Of a stretch of DNA of 64,000 nt, positions 34,735 through 45,510 are shown piece after piece; the stretch's first letter is position 1, and each line of letters starts with the position of its first letter. The translations under genes and the position numbers were made by a program. The DNA lies in assembly GCA_030789695.1 (NCBI GenBank), contig CM061133.1, forward strand, positions 97,607,128-97,671,127. The letters are read 5' to 3'. The notes below the pieces were generated by a model. That model made no database searches. It was given only the letters and a program-made list of their open reading frames with translations, and was not told the DNA's origin. The DNA is from Scilla litardierei. Taxonomy: Eukaryota; Streptophyta; Magnoliopsida; Asparagales; Asparagaceae.

Positions 34735-36497
34735 AAAAATTTACCGCTTTCTAGTTTAGATTTGAATAATCTCGTCTCCTCTCATTAGCGAGGGGAGCGT
34801 ATCTAAGATTTGCTTTTGCATCATAATAACCCATCATGTCGTGCCCTTCTATCATTTCACCCCCATCCTCTACCGAGGAGGACGAGGACTCGTCCTCTCC
34901 TGCATTTTGATTTCTTTCTTTTCTTTTCCGATTTTCCCCTAGCATATTTCTGCATCACATTGATCATATCATTTCGCTAGCATTGTCATGTTCAGCTTGG
35001 GGGAAATCGATTTGTGTGCATGTTTTCGCATGTCGTTGTTGTGTTTTTGTCGTGTTTTATATCTTTTATTTGTGTGTTTCTTTTTCTTTATTTTTTTTAG
35101 TTTCGCTCGTGTGTTTTTCGTGTTTTTCATTTTTTTGTGTCGGTGCGTTACTCCCCCCCATTTTCATTGCCCTCCCGTATTCACTACTATTGCATTGAGG
35201 ACAATGCAAGTTTTAGCTTGGGGGAGTCGCACTTCGTGCGTCATTTGTCTCTTTTTCTTCGTTATTTGAGTCGTTTTTCTCTGTGTTTTTCTTTTTCTTT
35301 TTCTTTTCTTCTTTTTATCTCTTTCTCCTAGAGATGAACCCTATGATGAATTGCCACGAAAATCACACGCGCACCTTGCACAGCTTCGATAATCACATTC
35401 ACTAACCCTAGGATATCGAGTCCTCTTGCATTTCATGCATCACGGGTCCACTTAGCTTTTTGTGAGTCGTGCGTCGTGCCTAGCTGTTTGGTGTGCTTCT
35501 ACCTTGTGATTATGTTTTATATACCTATCCTTGGTTGACCCCTAGATTATCATGCTTCGATTTGAATATGCGGTATTTGCTTCTACTATCTGCTTCTATA
35601 TGCATGCTATATTTATATCGTATATTTCAATTCGCATGTGTCGGGATTCCACAAACAAGGACTAGGATAACCCATTTAGCCTATGCTCTGATTAGCGAGA
35701 AATATCTCCTTTGTCCAAGTGTTTAGAATCCGATTTCATTTTTATTTTACTTGGTGCAAATCCCCTCGTCGTGTACCGTTCTCCCACTTGGGAGAGTACA
35801 CATGTAAATATCCCAATTCCCAAAAATCCAAAAAAGGAGAAAAGAAAAGAAAAACCCAAAAAGATGAGAAATGAAAAGAAAAGAAAAAAAATACAAACAC
35901 CCAAAACCAAAAAAAATTCCAGTGTGAATATTTTCCTACTTGCCGTGAATAAGGGGAAGGCGAGAATTTGCACCGAGTGTTCTACTCCACATCTTCTCAA
36001 CCTCCATCGTTTTCGAAAACACTTGGCATAGGGACCTTCTAGCGATTACCTAGGCTATAGTGTGGTGATTTCCTAATCCCTAGCTGTGGAGTCCCCGATG
36101 CATGATACGCTTCTATTCTTATACTCTTCTCATGCATGCTTGAGCTAATATTCACCGCAATTTCAAATTGAATCGATATTTGGGTCATTCCTTGGATTTG
36201 TGTATATCGAGCTTTATTGCACATCATAGATAGTGACACCATCTGCTAGCACACGACCACACTCACTCGCGCTTCACTGCGTGGGCACACGACACTTGTT
36301 TGGACTCACATTCCTTGGTTTAGTGTTGTGTATTATCGTATGCTTGCTTGGTGTGTCGTTTTTGATTTTGTTGGCCCTTACGGGCGATCTAGGATATAGA
36401 GTTTTCTTTTTCTCTCTTTCTCTCTATTTTTCCCCTCCGAGCTCCTACTCTCACTCGTCTTCCTCGAGGACGAGGAAGAGTTCAGCTTGGGGGATTT
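34735..36497 (+). other. TRG-1 3' internal non-coding region
   Basis: No coding words. Three copies of AGCTTGGGGGA lie at about 34996, 35216 and 36484; the last, just before the 3' LTR, is the true polypurine tract. A T/C-rich tract runs 35040-35330 and an A/G-rich tract 35815-35930. The phrase CATTGAGGACAATGCAAG before the second tract copy is common in Athila/Tat-type elements. Confidence 0.7.
36484..36497 (+). other. TRG-1 polypurine tract
   Basis: AGCTTGGGGGATTT directly precedes the 3' LTR start TGACGTG. Its core is the same AGCTTGGGGGA as the two upstream copies. Confidence 0.75.
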
Positions 36498-38228
36498 TGA
36501 CGTGTGTTTATATTTCATATATTCACACACGTTTTCTTTTGTGTTTCTCCGTATTTTCCGCCGTATTTTATTCGTTTTCTCGTGTTTTCTCGTTTTCTTT
36601 CACTTTTCTTTGTTTCTCCATGTTTGCAGAAGATTGCCCGCGTAGGGGACGTTTAACGACGATATCTCAAGTCACTGGAGTAATGGGAGGAGTCACGCGT
36701 GATCCAGGGGGTCAAACGACGAAGATTACATCTTTCAGCCCCTCACCAGGTCGGTTGGTCATCTCCAACCGATCGGGTGATGCACGCATGCACCACCCGG
36801 TCTCAGCCGGAGCTCAAGTGGAAGTCACCCGACCGGTTCACAGGCCGGTTCAACGGGGCTGATTCTCTGTCTTTTCAAGCCAAATTCCAACCGATCGGGT
36901 GACTCTCACCCGATCGGTTCATCTGTAGCTGATGCTGAGGAGCCGAGACACGGACACCCAACCGATCCCTTCACCCGATGGCGCCAAGATCCAACCGGTC
37001 ACTCCAAGAACTCAACCGACCGGTTCATATGACCGGGTGAAAGTCCGCCGTTTTCTGTTTATTATTTGTAACAGATCACCCGATCGGTTGACTTGTCAAC
37101 CGATCGGGTGACGTTTTTCCTGCGGGTTTGGACCCGAACCATTAGGGTTTCAAAGTGGGGCTATAAATACACGAGGCTGGCCGACTTGAGGGGGATCTCC
37201 TGGAGTTTTTAGGGCTTTTTCCCCCCTTCTCTTGTGAGTTCTAAGGTAGTTTAGATTAGGGCTTTTGGTTAATAAATCTTGTACTAGGTCGTTGGATTCA
37301 AACGGAGATAAGTATTTTCTTCTCTCTTTCTCCATTGTTTTGTATTGTGTTAAGTTTTCTTGATGATGAATGTTTGTATGCCTTTTGTGTTGTTGGTTTA
37401 TATGTTTTTCATCATTGAGTAGTATTGATGAACCCTAATACGGGGTAGGGTAGGATTGATGCTTGGTTGTTTCATTTGACTTGGTTGCATGGCATGTGTT
37501 CGATGAAATGCGTCAATGGAGATTTCTAGCAATCTGGGTCCAATTCGTATGGCAACACACTAGATGTGTTGGGGATTGGGGTCCGGTGCTTGTCCTGTCA
37601 AGATCCGCTTCGATGTATTGCTAGAAATCACATTTGACCTATTTGGCCATTAGGGTTACGCGGGGGTGTTTTATTGTCATCAGCAGGAGAAAGACCGCCT
37701 TTGACCGTTGGGCCAAGGGAGAATAAACTTGGCGGTTGACTCCCTAGCCATAGCTCACGCCCCGATGGTTGACATCGAGTCCTCACGCGCGGGAGCGGCA
37801 GGACGAAGTGTTGGGAGATATCATTGCGGCCTTAATGCTCCTGGTTGCGGAAGGTGTTAATGGACATGGGAATGCCCACCGTCCGGAACCGGGTAGGCCT
37901 AGCGTGCTTGGCACCGACCGGAATATCGGGCCATGGACGCTAGGTACCACCTTTTGGGGCAATGTCTCACCCTGGGTCAAGTCAAATGCCAAGTGTCATG
38001 AGTGCTCTAGCCCGTGTTAGCGGGGATTCATTTCGTGTCTTTTTCATTTCTTTCCCTTATTTCTACACTTCCACCCACATCATCCGCGTAGCTAGCACAA
38101 GACCTAGGCGAGGCTAGTAGCCATTCAAGCCATCCACCTCCCTGAGTTCGATAAACCCGCACCCTACACTAACCGTGCACTTGCGGTAAAACGACACCGC
38201 GCCCATACCGTAAACGGGGCGCTGGTTA
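36498..38228 (+). repeat. TRG-1 3' LTR
   Basis: 1731 bp and nearly identical to 31428-33156, including the palindrome array at 36760-37110 and the TATA box at 37162-37168. It ends GGTTA before the duplication CCCCT. Confidence 0.93.
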
Positions 38229-38233
38229 CCCCT

Positions 38234-39245
38234 CCACCTTCACATCAATAGAAATAGTTGGGCCATCCTCAATCCCTACCCGAACAGAAGTGGGAACAAT
38301 ATTCTTAGCATGAATTTCAACAAGGCAACGTGCGAAAGATAGCCATTCCTTCTTAGCAGTCAATTTATCCAGGCAAATTGGCTTCCTTATAACCGAGGCA
38401 ATACGATTTAATATTTCCAGGGTTCACATCCCCAATGGAATCCCATGGAGTTGAATCCAGACAGGGACCGACGATAGAATATCACGCTCAAGCTTAAGAG
38501 CTGAGCTCCAGTGCTGAAGTACCACAAGTCACCCGTCAAACATCCAAGGGCCACCATGTAAAATCTTCTCACATTCTCCCTCGTCTTCAAACTTGAAGCA
38601 AAAGAAGCCATTTTCGCGAATATAAATCTTCAAGCCCTTCTTCAGATTCCAGAGACACTCAACCCATCCACACATCTGCCCATAAAAAGGGGCATCGCCC
38701 AACACATAGCCAACTAGTGTGGATCTCCATTGTTCATCTCCTCTCTCCAAAGCCGACTTCGGCACCATCGCAATTACTGTACCATCTTCTTGTGTCGTAG
38801 GTGCAACATAGCTCATCCCCATGTCCAAATCGTATTGCCTGACGTTGGAGCAGACCTCTACCCAAGATTGCTTCACCCCCTTCATATTAACACAGATGTC
38901 CACAGGAGGCATGTGAGGCATTCTGTCGAACACCTTTGGTGCAGGCACATGAACAGTACGAATTGGAGCTTTACCTCTCATCGGCATATGTCGAAGATGA
39001 TCCTTGACCACCCTGCCTCTTCTATTTGGACCGTAACCATTCCCGGTGTCACCCATCCTTGCTCCTACCGGTCCTTTTTTCTTCCGCCGATCAATAACCT
39101 CCCAGCCACCGTCAATACCACCTGTAGCTGCCTTTTTTGCCATCGCCGAGATTGGGAGGACCATCGCCATTATCTCCGAAGTTGGAAGGACCGCTACCGC
39201 CGTCTTTGAGCCGCCCTCTATCCCATGGATCGCCATTCGCACCAC
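38234..39245 (-). pseudogene. LINE ORF1, N-terminal part (DUF4283-type)
   Basis: Reading from ATG 39245, a basic Gly-rich start leads into the conserved region: SWVEVCSNVRQYDLDMGMSY, WRSTLVGYVLGDAPFYGQM, then FFCFKFEDEGECEKILHGGP, typical of plant LINE ORF1 (DUF4283). After an in-frame stop at about 38529, the following conserved words (VPVWIQLHGIPLG, LDKLTAKKEWLSFARCLVEI) continue to 38234, with another stop near 38430. The nested TRG-1 element cuts ORF1 just before its zinc knuckle. Confidence 0.88.
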
Positions 39246-39295
39246 TGGAAGATACGGGCACCATCTTTTTTCAGAGCAAGTGTATATATATTTTT

Positions 39296-39367
39296 AGTTA
39301 CTAGAATTGCTATATATATTTTTAGTTAGAAAGTCCGAGGACGGACTTTGCTTTAAGGTGGGTAGGA
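39296..39367 (+). other. Gyp1 internal end: hairpin and polypurine tract
   Basis: The perfect inverted repeat AAAGTCCG / CGGACTTT with a 4-base loop lies at 39330-39349. It is followed by the polypurine tract TAAGGTGGGTAGGA directly before the 3' LTR start TGTAACGG. Gyp4 has the same layout twice. Confidence 0.8.
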
Positions 39368-41303
39368 TGTAACGGTCGCATTTCGATCGTGTGTTTTTCA
39401 GCGCGTACTTTCTTTTTCATATGCGTAGTTATTGTGACCTCCTCTTGTATCCCAAACGCGCGAAGTTATATATCGTTGTGACCCTCAGAGAGAGTAGTTA
39501 TTTGTGGAATTTTTTATGAACGTCATTTCATGGTTCTTTCTTCCACAATTAAGCTTTGAATGAAGGTGTGTCTTAACTTTTAGACTTTGACGTTTGATCT
39601 TTTATTTTTAGTATCATTTTCCGTTAACCTAGCACGTGACCGATCACTGTAGTCTCGATCCCCTCGTCGACACGGTCGTCCCGATATTTTTCTTGTATTT
39701 TTCAGACACCATTAGACTGACTCTTCACCAGAATTATCCTTAATCTATATTTAGCCCTAGTTAATTAAAAATTCGAATCCCTAATTAAACCTAATCAAAT
39801 CTAAGCCTAGGATATCCTATGTATAATCAAATATCTTCCTAAGCTATTTGCGACACTAGTTGTACCCTCCCCCTCTCACACACACTCTCCAATCAACCAC
39901 TAATTCCAACTCTTTCTAACCCTATTTATCAACCCTTCCCTTATTATAACGTATCATCCCCTAGGGTTTCTAACTCCAAGCAAGCAAACCCATAGCAGCC
40001 GCCGCCCCTTGCACCCGAGCCCTTGTACAGTCGGCCACCTCCGGCCACTCCCTCGTCGCTCCGGCCATCCCCCAAAGAACAGCCTCACCCTCTCCCCTGT
40101 ATATTACCGCAACACCATCCTCCATAAAGAACAGCCGGCCCTCTCCCCCAAAAACTCACGGCCAGCCACCCCCACGGCACAAACTGCCGCATAACAGCCC
40201 CCTACACCCCGTCGGCCTCCTCCAAGGTGCCCAGCCGTAGTCTCCACCCTGAACAGCCGGCCGCACCCCTCCAAACTACACGGCAGCCCCATAAACTGCC
40301 GTCGGCCCCCTCTCCTTGACATCCGTCGGCTGTCCTCCTCTGTGCGTGTCGCCACGCTGACCAGCCCTCTCTCCCTCTTGACTACCAGGAGTATCTTCTC
40401 CCCTAGGCCGTAAGCCCTAGGCCGCAAGCACTCCAACCGCAAGATCCCCCTGCCGTTCACCTCCTCCTTGTCGCTGCCCCTAATTGTCACCGTCTTCATC
40501 GCTAGCGCACATCGTAGCTTGCTCGCTGCTGGAATCCAACCCCTGAAGTCATTACCCGATGTCAGTGTAGCTTTCGCGTCATGCTAAGGTAACCCCCGAT
40601 CCGTAGGAATCCACACACCCGCCTGTTTAACAAGATAAAAACCGTAATTTTCCTTGCTTGATTAAATAACTAATTGAAGATAATTAATATGGGACTGTAG
40701 GTTGGAGATTGGTTTGAGCACATAGGAAGTTTTTGGACCCCGTTGATCTGAGACTTGCGGGCGTATTTCAGGCAAGTGAAACTTGCACAGTTAAATATTA
40801 AGCCATGTTTAGGCTATTCTGAGATTTTGTGTAAAAGAGGCTAGGCGATGAAATGATAGTCGCCTAGACACCATGCTTGATTTAGCTTGACAACGAAGCT
40901 AGATCTGACACCTATACTTGATCTAGCTTGACAACAAAGCTAGATCTGACACCCTTGCCATGCCATGGTTCATGCATATCACATGTCACGTTTAATTTTG
41001 ATATAACTGTACGCATTCAATAACTGTTTTTATACTATCATATTGCATATCACATGTCAATTCATGCATTGATTGTATTGTCATGAATGTGTAGCACACG
41101 CTACAATTAAATGTAAGCTGCGGCGAGTAGGATTCTGACTCATATAGCATGTAAAGAATAAACTGCGATGAGTAGGATTCTGACTCCTATAGCATGTAAA
41201 GAATAAGCTGCAGCGAGTAGGATTCTGACTCCTATAGCATGTAATGAGGCTAGGTCAACCCTATGCCATAAACACTTCCTGGCTCGTGATCCAGAAGCTG
41301 AGC
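39368..41303 (+). repeat. Gyp1 3' LTR, cut by Gyp2
   Basis: It starts TGTAACGGTCGC. It contains the 1.3 kb (39481-40778) lost from the 5' LTR, including a GC-rich leader (39980-40560), whose following words (TGTAGCTTTCGCGTC) also occur in the Gyp4 LTR. The 45-bp minisatellite lies at about 41114-41248. The LTR stops at TGAGC (41299-41303). In the 5' LTR the same text continues with GCCAGTTCAGAC, so the missing end should lie beyond the window. Confidence 0.88.
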
Positions 41304-43861
41304 TGTCATGACCTGCTTCCCTAAAATGGAGGTGAGGTGTGATGAGGCCCGCTCAGGCTTGGAGCTGTGAGGCTCCAGCTTGTAAAGCATCTGGGATAAA
41401 CACACAGATCCCTGTAATATGACACGGAACAAAGATAACAATAATAGAAAGAGACGAATAATAATAAATTACCAATCTCAAGTCCAGATAATATTCCAAC
41501 AACCAGAAAAGCCACCAGGCTAACAGAAGAGTCCAAAAAGAAAAGGCCCATCATGGCCAACAATGAAAGCAACAACAAAGTGGTGCTACTCACCGATAAG
41601 CTACAACAACTAACAAAGAAACGACGAAGAAACACTAGGACTGGTCACCGGTGTCATCGTACTCCACGTCGGCAAGGGAATCAGGCACGAACTCCACGAA
41701 CTCATCGTCCTCAACAACTGTCTCTGGCTCAGCAACAAACATGCGACACCCAAAGAGAAGGGGCACATGTCAGCAAAGTCTACAAGACTTTGTGCAAGGA
41801 AACTAAAAGAAGGGTAAAAGCAACCTAGCAATTCTAAAGTATGCATGACATGGCATATATATAAGATGTGCAGCAAATAAGTAAAAGCAGCAAGTATGAC
41901 ATGGCAAGGAGTAAACATGACATGGAAGCAAGGAAACAAGTATTCATTCACAAGGACAAGTACAAGTATAGTAAGCACGTCGTGCACAGAGATTCCGCCC
42001 TTTGGCTAGAGAGGATGTACGGGCCAACTCTTACGCTCAAGTGACCGTTTATCCCTACCCCTCCACGTTTATCGAGCCAGGGCCTTACCCCCGAACGCGG
42101 AATGCTCGCTTCTGGATCACGAGCCAGGAAGTGTTTTTAACAAGTATGGCGTAGGGTTATGCCCGCATAGCAGGTGCCTAGCCGGAAACACGGAAACACG
42201 GATTGTACATGTATTTGGTAGCATGTGCTACGATGCAACATACAAATCAAATGGCATGTAAGAATGCAAGTGCATGGCCGATATTCAATTAAAAATGTGT
42301 ACCGTTAGAGAAAGTAAACATGACAGGCAAATGCATGACATGACATGACAAAGGCAATTCTAGCTTCGTTGTCAAGCTAGAACTTGGAAATTACGCCTAT
42401 ACCGCTATCATTTCACGGTCTAGTCTCTTTCACGCCAAAAGCAAGGAAATGGCCTAAAGCATGGCCTACACAAAGGTTGGCAAGTTTCACTTGCCTGGTT
42501 CCGGTGATGACGGTCGACGAGAGGTCGCTATTCTACGGGGATGGGTCACTGTTATAGCAAAACAGAAAATCAGAATTTGATGTTCTAATCCGGATTTGTA
42601 TTGGAATCCTACAACGTCTAGCAATCCATTTTTATTAGGTTTTCTAAATCATTGTGTGGGTTATGGGAAGATTTAAAGGTAGATCACTAACCGTATACGA
42701 AGCGGAAGAATCGACGATCCAAGACGCCTACAAATCTGCAGGTAGGAGAGGATCCCGACGTATCCGGATTGCCGTCGCCAAATTGGATCTAGCACGGCAA
42801 CGGGAGAAGTGATCCCGGGAACTACGGTTGAAAAGAACTCCTCGCGGTTGAGATACAACAGATCTGGAGGTGGGAGAATGACGGGGAAAATCTTGAGCAA
42901 AAAGGGAATTTGGGGGGTTTTAGTGGTCGGCCGGCGGCCTACGGGGTGGTGCCGGCGCAATGGGAGGTGAGAGAGAGCTCGGGAGGATGAAGGAAGGCAA
43001 GAGGAAGATTGGGGGATGATTGGGGAAGAAGGTTGGCTAGGAAAAGTGAAGAAAGAAATGAAAACGTATAGGGTTTAAATAGAAAGAAATAGCGGCGGCT
43101 ACGACTTAACCTAGGGTTTCAGGGTAAACTAGTCGGTCAGTGAAGAGTGGTCGACCGACTAGTTTGGGAACTAGTCGGTCGGTCGTCCAACTGAGACCGA
43201 CTAAAAGGCAAACAGTGAACATGGTCGACACAGGGTAGACAGATCTAGTCGGTCTGTGAAGGTCTGTCAACCGACTAGTTTGGGAACTAGTCGGTCGGTG
43301 AATATTCATTGACAGACTAAGGGCAAAATATGAAAGACAGAGTTAGTCGGTTTGAGAAGAAACTCTAACCGACTAGTTTGGCAACTAGTCGGTCGATAGT
43401 CGTTCTTTGACTGACTAACCGTAAACCGTAACTTGGCTGTCAAAAAGAACTCAGAATTAGTCAGTTTGAGAACAAGTTCTAACCGACTAGTTTGGGAACT
43501 AGTCGGTCGATGGATGTGCTTAGACTGACTAAGTGTAAACAGTAACTCAGTTGAAATATACAAGATGAACTAGTCGGTTCCTGAAGGGTTGCCGACCGAC
43601 TAGATTGCAATCTAGTCGGTTGGTTCTCCTTCTTGAACCAACTAAAGTGCACGAAAAGTCTCGAATCGAAGCGCGAAGCTTCGGGAAGATTCCTATGGCT
43701 TCTATGATCAACCTAGCTCTAAGATATGGACGCTATGAGGCTCATCGAAGAAGAAGATCGGAAGAACTGAAAGTAAACGTCCATCAGAGTCAAAACACAC
43801 AAAGGAGAGAACAACCATAATATATATAATAGTCAATACATGGAAAAAACCAGTCGTTACA
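41304..43861 (-). repeat. Gyp2 3' LTR
   Basis: This 2558-bp LTR has a reverse-strand TATA-like CTATTTAAA at about 43074-43082. A promoter-proximal hairpin array lies at 43120-43620. Its left 950 bp matches 48697-49647 closely. Confidence 0.9.
43120..43620 (-). repeat. Five-copy hairpin array (about 110-bp period) in Gyp2 LTR
   Basis: Inverted repeats with arms ACCGACTAGTT and AACTAGTCGGT around a 4-base loop lie near 43154, 43270, 43369, 43482 and 43595. In the last copy both arms change together (CTAGAT and ATCTAG), so pairing is kept. Single arms (TTAGTCGGTT, GACTGACTAA) lie between the copies. Confidence 0.85.
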
Positions 43862-43899
43862 TCATACCCACCTTAAGAAAAATTCCACCCTCAGAATTT
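43862..43899 (-). other. Gyp2 polypurine tract and upstream hairpin
   Basis: Reverse strand TTAAGGTGGGTATGA directly precedes the LTR start TGTAACG. Just before it, arms AAATTC and GAATTT (43880-43899) form a hairpin at the same place as the AAAGTCCG hairpin in Gyp1 and Gyp4, with a different sequence. Confidence 0.75.
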
Positions 43900-44147
43900 C
43901 CTAACACTCACATGTCAGGGAACAAAAGTGGGTATCGCTCTCTCATCTCATCTTCTCTCTCCCAAGTAGACTCTCCTGGCGAGCCGTGTCACCACATCAC
44001 CCTAACAAGATCGACTGTCTTGTTCCGGAGTGACTTCTGACGCCTGTCCAAAATTTGCACTGGCTGCTAGTCATATGTCAGATCGGGGTGAACGGTGATC
44101 TTCGAGAAATCCACAGCATGAGATGGATCACTGATGTACTGACGAAG
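43900..44147 (-). pseudogene. Gyp2 integrase end and chromodomain remnant
   Basis: In frame with the integrase after a TAG at 44148-44150, the words LRQYISDPSHAVDF, ILDRRQKSLRNKTVDLVRV, then ESTWEREDEMRERYPLLFP follow. This is the usual integrase C-terminal and chromodomain-like ending of Tekay/Del elements, thought to guide insertion into marked chromatin. Two more stops interrupt it (TAG near 44068 and TGA near 43988). Confidence 0.8.
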
Positions 44148-45510
44148 CTACGACACATGGAAGACATCGTGAACTCCTTCCAAAGATGGCGGCAAGGCTA
44201 AGCGGTAGGCTACCTCGCCAACTCTCTCCAGAATGTCAAACGGTCTAATGTATCTCGGGCTCAGCTTCCCTCGCTTCCCAAAGAGGATCACTCCTCGATT
44301 CGGGGAAATCTTCAGGAACACATGGTCACCTGGCTGAAACTCCAACGGACGCCGTTTAGCATCTGTCCAATGCTTGAAACGGTCCTGAGTAATCCTCAGC
44401 TTCTCCTGTATGTTCCTTACAATATCCACTGCCTCCACGATCATCTCAGGTCCTAACAGCTCCCTGTCTCCGATGTCATCCCAGCTCAGCGGCGATCGAC
44501 ATTTCTTCCCATATAGCGCGATGAAAGGTGCCATGCCAATACTCGCCTGGAAGCTGTTATTGTAGGCAAACTCAACATGGTGGAGATGATCTTCCTAAGA
44601 TCCCTTGAAGTCCAACATGCACGCCCTCAGCATGTCCTCCAAGATCTGAATCGTCCTCTCGGACTGGCCATCTGTCTGCGGATGGTACGCCGTGCTGAAA
44701 CTCAGACTCGTACCCAGACTCTTCTGCAGACTCTGCCAGAACTGAGACGTGAACCTCGTGTCTCTGTCCGACACGATACTCACAGGGACTCCGTGAAGTC
44801 GTACGATCTCCTGCATGATTCACGTTACATCCCCATCTAAACTAGGGAAAAGAAATAAAAATGGAGTGTAAAAAAAGATTTACCTCCATATATCTCCTTG
44901 CTAGCGTCTCAGTGGACTGTCCTACTCGAAAGGGAATAAAGTGGGCGGATTTGGTCAATCGATCTACGATCACCCAAATCGCGTCATTCTGCTTCGGACT
45001 CCGAGGTAGTCCAGTCACAAAGTCCATAGTGATGTGTTGCCACTTCCACTCCGGAATCGGAAGCGGTTGTAGCAACCCTGCCGTACGCTGATGCTCTGCC
45101 TTTACCTGCTGGCAAACCAGGCACTTGGCTACACTCCGAGCCATACTCCTCTTCATACCATGCCACCAATAGTTCAGGCGAAGATCCTTATACATCTTGG
45201 TGCCGCCAGGATGCACAGAATACGGCGAACTGTGTGCCTCAACCAACAGCTCCTCTCTGATGACTCCAGCTGGCACACACAACCTGGCTCCATACCTCAG
45301 CGAGCCATCCTCATGAATCAAGAAGTCAGTCCGTAGACCGGCTTCCACCTGCTCTCGAATCTTCACCAACTTCGGGTCTCCAGCCTGACCAGTCTTGATC
45401 CTATCCACGATCGTCGACTGTATCTGCATACACATCCACGAAGAAGTCTCCCCAGGAAGGACAATCTCAATACCAAACTCGCAAAAATCCTGCTGCAATC
45501 TCCACTGCGA
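44148..45510 (-). pseudogene. int: Gyp2 integrase
   Basis: The zinc-binding start has HSSPYSVHPGGTKMYKDLRL and KCLVCQQVKAEHQ (HHCC complete). The core has [31 protein letters not shown] and [15 protein letters not shown], so the acidic triad is present. The later part has FAYNNSFQASIGMAP and RPLEFQPGDHVFLKISP. A 73-bp segment (44811-44883) interrupts it just before the second catalytic region and shifts the frame. A TAG near 44594 follows LDFKGS. Confidence 0.93.
44811..44883 (-). other. 73-bp GT-AG insertion in integrase (possible intron)
   Basis: On the reverse strand the segment begins GTAAATC and ends CATGCAG, is T-rich, and holds a stop. Leaving it out joins the two integrase halves in frame at a place where relatives are continuous (...RYM before, EIVRLHGVP after). 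A spliceosomal intron or a chance insertion are both possible. Confidence 0.45.

Larger units (their letters stand above)
31428..38228 (+). mobile_element. TRG-1: non-autonomous LTR retrotransposon with Athila/Tat-type primer site and Gag-like ORF
   Basis: The LTRs are 31428-33156 and 36498-38228 (about 1.73 kb), starting TGACGTG. The 5' copy ends GGTCA and the 3' copy GGTTA, so the last CA became TA. The exact 5-bp duplication CCCCT lies at 31423-31427 and 38229-38233. The primer site (33163) is of tRNA-Asp type. The internal part (3.3 kb) contains one long ORF (33355-34731) and no protease, RT, RNase H or integrase. It sits inside the LINE ORF1. Confidence 0.93.
26899..39295 (-). mobile_element. 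L1-type LINE, split by a nested element
   Basis: On the reverse strand the LINE runs from about 39295 to a poly-A end, seen as a T run at 26898-26905. It encodes ORF1 (DUF4283-type region and CCHC knuckle) and ORF2 (endonuclease, RT, zinc-binding end). The nested element 31428-38228 splits ORF1, leaving about 5.6 kb of LINE. Many frameshifts show it is dead. Comparison with the uninterrupted Gyp4 sequence places the target inside GGGGTAGT-TACTAGA, with only a short (about 4-5 bp) recognisable duplication. Confidence 0.9.
22225..41303 (+). mobile_element. Gyp1: non-coding gypsy-type element with nested insertions
   Basis: Its 5' LTR is 22225-23673, its internal part 23674-26898 plus 39296-39367, and its 3' LTR 39368-41303 (then broken by Gyp2). 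A LINE is nested between the two internal parts. Both LTRs start TGTAACGGTCGC and share long stretches. The internal part has no gag or pol words in any frame but matches the Gyp4 internal part, for example the stretches around 25200-25400 and 55660-55850. It is best called a large non-autonomous retrotransposon derivative of a chromovirus. Confidence 0.85.

Noticed and set aside
27000..39245. LINE and nested element as one host gene with introns.
   Set aside because: Target duplication CCCCT, LTRs and primer site prove a nested element, and the flanking halves read as one LINE ORF1.
39980..40560. GC-rich stretch with open frames on both strands in the Gyp1 3' LTR as a host exon.
   Set aside because: Its place matches the leader of the Gyp4 LTR, it is Pro/Ala-rich, and no frame is kept between the two families.
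43120..43620. Regularly spaced palindromic repeats as a CRISPR array.
   Set aside because: The setting is a plant retrotransposon LTR. The spacers are themselves related, spacing varies, and there are no cas genes. The same applies to the other palindrome arrays.
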